Assembly: GCA_034231615.1 (NCBI GenBank)
Contig: CM067319.1
Location: 3,903,501 to 3,967,500, forward strand
DNA: 64,000 nucleotides
DNA from: Meghimatium bilineatum
Lineage: Eukaryota > Mollusca > Gastropoda > Stylommatophora > Philomycidae
Direction of reading: 5' to 3'
Numbering within the stretch: position 1 is the stretch's first letter; every line of letters begins with the position of its first letter. This document shows, piece after piece, positions 62,898 through 64,000 of the stretch. Both the position numbers and the translations under genes were made by a program. The notes beneath the pieces are model-generated. The model did not search any database. It was not told where the DNA came from and worked only from the letters and a program-made list of their open reading frames with translations.

Positions 62898-64000
62898 AGA
62901 TTAGATTAGATTAGATTAGATTAGATTAGATTAGATTAGATTAGATTAGATTAGATTAGATTGGAATAGATTAGATTAGAATAGATTAGATTAGATTAGA
63001 TTAGATTAGATTAGATTAGATTAGATTAGAATATATTAGATTATAATAGATCACATTATATTAGATTAGATTAGATAAGATTAGATTACATTAGATTACA
63101 TTAGAATAGATTACATTATATCAGATTAGATTAATTTATTATAAAATTAGATTAGATCAGAATATATTAGAATATATTACATTATATCATATTAGATTAG
63201 ATTCGGTTAGAATAGATCAGATTAGAATAGATTAAATTATATTAGATTAGATTAATTTATTTTTATAAAATTAGACTAGATTAGATTAGATTAGATTATA
63301 TTAGATTAGATTAGATTAGATTATATTAGATTATATTAATTTATTATAAAATTAGATTATATTATATTAGAATAGATTAAATTAGATTAGATTTGATCAG
63401 AATAGACTAGATTGGATTAGATTAGATTCGATTAGATTAGAATAGATTAGATTAGATTAAATTAGATTAATTTATTATAAAATTAAAATAGATTAGATTA
63501 GATTGGATTCTATTAGATTAGATTAGATTAGGTTAGATTAGATTAGATTAGATTATAATAAATTATATTATATTAGATTAGATTAATTTATTATAAAATT
63601 CAATTACATTGGATTAGATTACATTAGATTAGATTAAATTAGATTAGATTAGATTAGTTTAGATTAGATTAGATTAGAATAGATTACATTATACTAGATT
63701 AGATTAATTTACTATAAAATTAGATTAGATTAGATTAGATTAGATTGGATTAGATTAATTTATTATAAAATTAGATTAGAATAGATTAGATTAGATTAAT
63801 TTATTATAAAATTAAATTAAATTTGAATAGATTAGATTAAATTAGATTAGATTAGATTTGATTAGATTAGATAAGATTAGATTACATTTTATCAAATTAG
63901 ATTAGATTAGATTAGATTAGAATAATGTATTATAAAATTAGATTAGATTAAATTAGATTAGATTAGATTAGATTAGATTAGATTGGAATGGATTAGATTA
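62898..64000. repeat. ATTAG pentanucleotide satellite, open at window edge
   Basis: About 1.1 kb of GATTA/ATTAG repeat. A block TTAATTTATTATAAAATTAG recurs at about 63130, 63249, 63328, 63466, 63584, 63703, 63747, 63790 and, worn, 63922. Many intervals are near 119 bp or 43 bp, so a higher-order unit exists. It follows the end of LINE-X copy 4 (GAATAAGAAGAGATTAGATT). It is not the animal telomere repeat TTAGGG. Confidence 0.96.

Noticed and set aside
62898-64000. Telomere repeat at the right edge
   Set aside because: The unit is ATTAG/GATTA, not TTAGGG or TTAGG, and it includes an AT-rich periodic block.

Overview
The window looks like intergenic, repeat-saturated DNA from an invertebrate animal. 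I see no bacterial-style operons, rRNA, CRISPR array or convincing host gene. There are many decayed non-LTR retrotransposon (LINE) tails, tRNA-like SINE heads, foldback/terminal-inverted-repeat (TIR) elements and, above all, tandem arrays. The LINE types (tails of short tandem repeats such as TGA, ATC or GAAT; RT thumb motifs such as YGCESWTINK) are common in molluscs and other lophotrochozoans. A mollusc is my guess, but the sequence alone does not prove it. Most long open frames here are products of tandem arrays without stop codons, not genes.

Layout. 0-10 kb: a degenerate GC-richer repeat at the edge, GATA/GGTA and ATC microsatellites, 34-, 26- and 22-bp minisatellites, LINE tails at 0.5, 2.6-2.9 and 4.0-4.8 kb, a complete short TIR element at 2.06-2.36 kb and a clean 190-bp hairpin at 9.73-9.92 kb. 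10-20 kb: 32-, 31-, 24-, 39/53-, 21-, 26- and 38-bp arrays, several LINE tails and two tRNA-like SINE heads. 20-30 kb: a young 5'-truncated LINE inside an 11-bp array, further LINE tails, a 27/23-bp array, a 30-bp array with a 279-codon open frame and (AGT)n. 30-42 kb: a LINE broken up by three internal minisatellites (32.6-34.3 kb), then 35-, 36-, 35-, 38- and 43-bp arrays. 42-54 kb: more LINE tails including an RNase H relic (44.6-45.2 kb), a 30-bp array, and a second young LINE inside a 36-bp array. 54-64 kb: a 2.2-kb 15-bp array, GT-rich repeats, a CpG-richer repeat (60.8-61.6 kb), a LINE whose own codons have expanded into a 21-bp array, and an (ATTAG)n satellite that runs off the right edge. 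By my addition the tandem arrays cover about 18-19 kb, nearly 30% of the window.

The strongest unexpected signal is that several minisatellites are tandem expansions of LINE protein-coding sequence. At 2.6 kb the unit encodes TEMWFYRRMLRxSWT (15 codons). At 61.6 kb it encodes NESAVRT (7 codons), just before the reverse-transcriptase GCVLSPLLF motif. At 33.1-34.3 kb three arrays lie at successive places within one LINE reading frame. The second signal is an abundant long-TIR foldback family ('TIR-A') with about 15 recognisable ends in 64 kb. I use local labels (LINE-A, LINE-B, LINE-X, TIR-A, family-B, H1-H3) because I cannot match these families to a database here.
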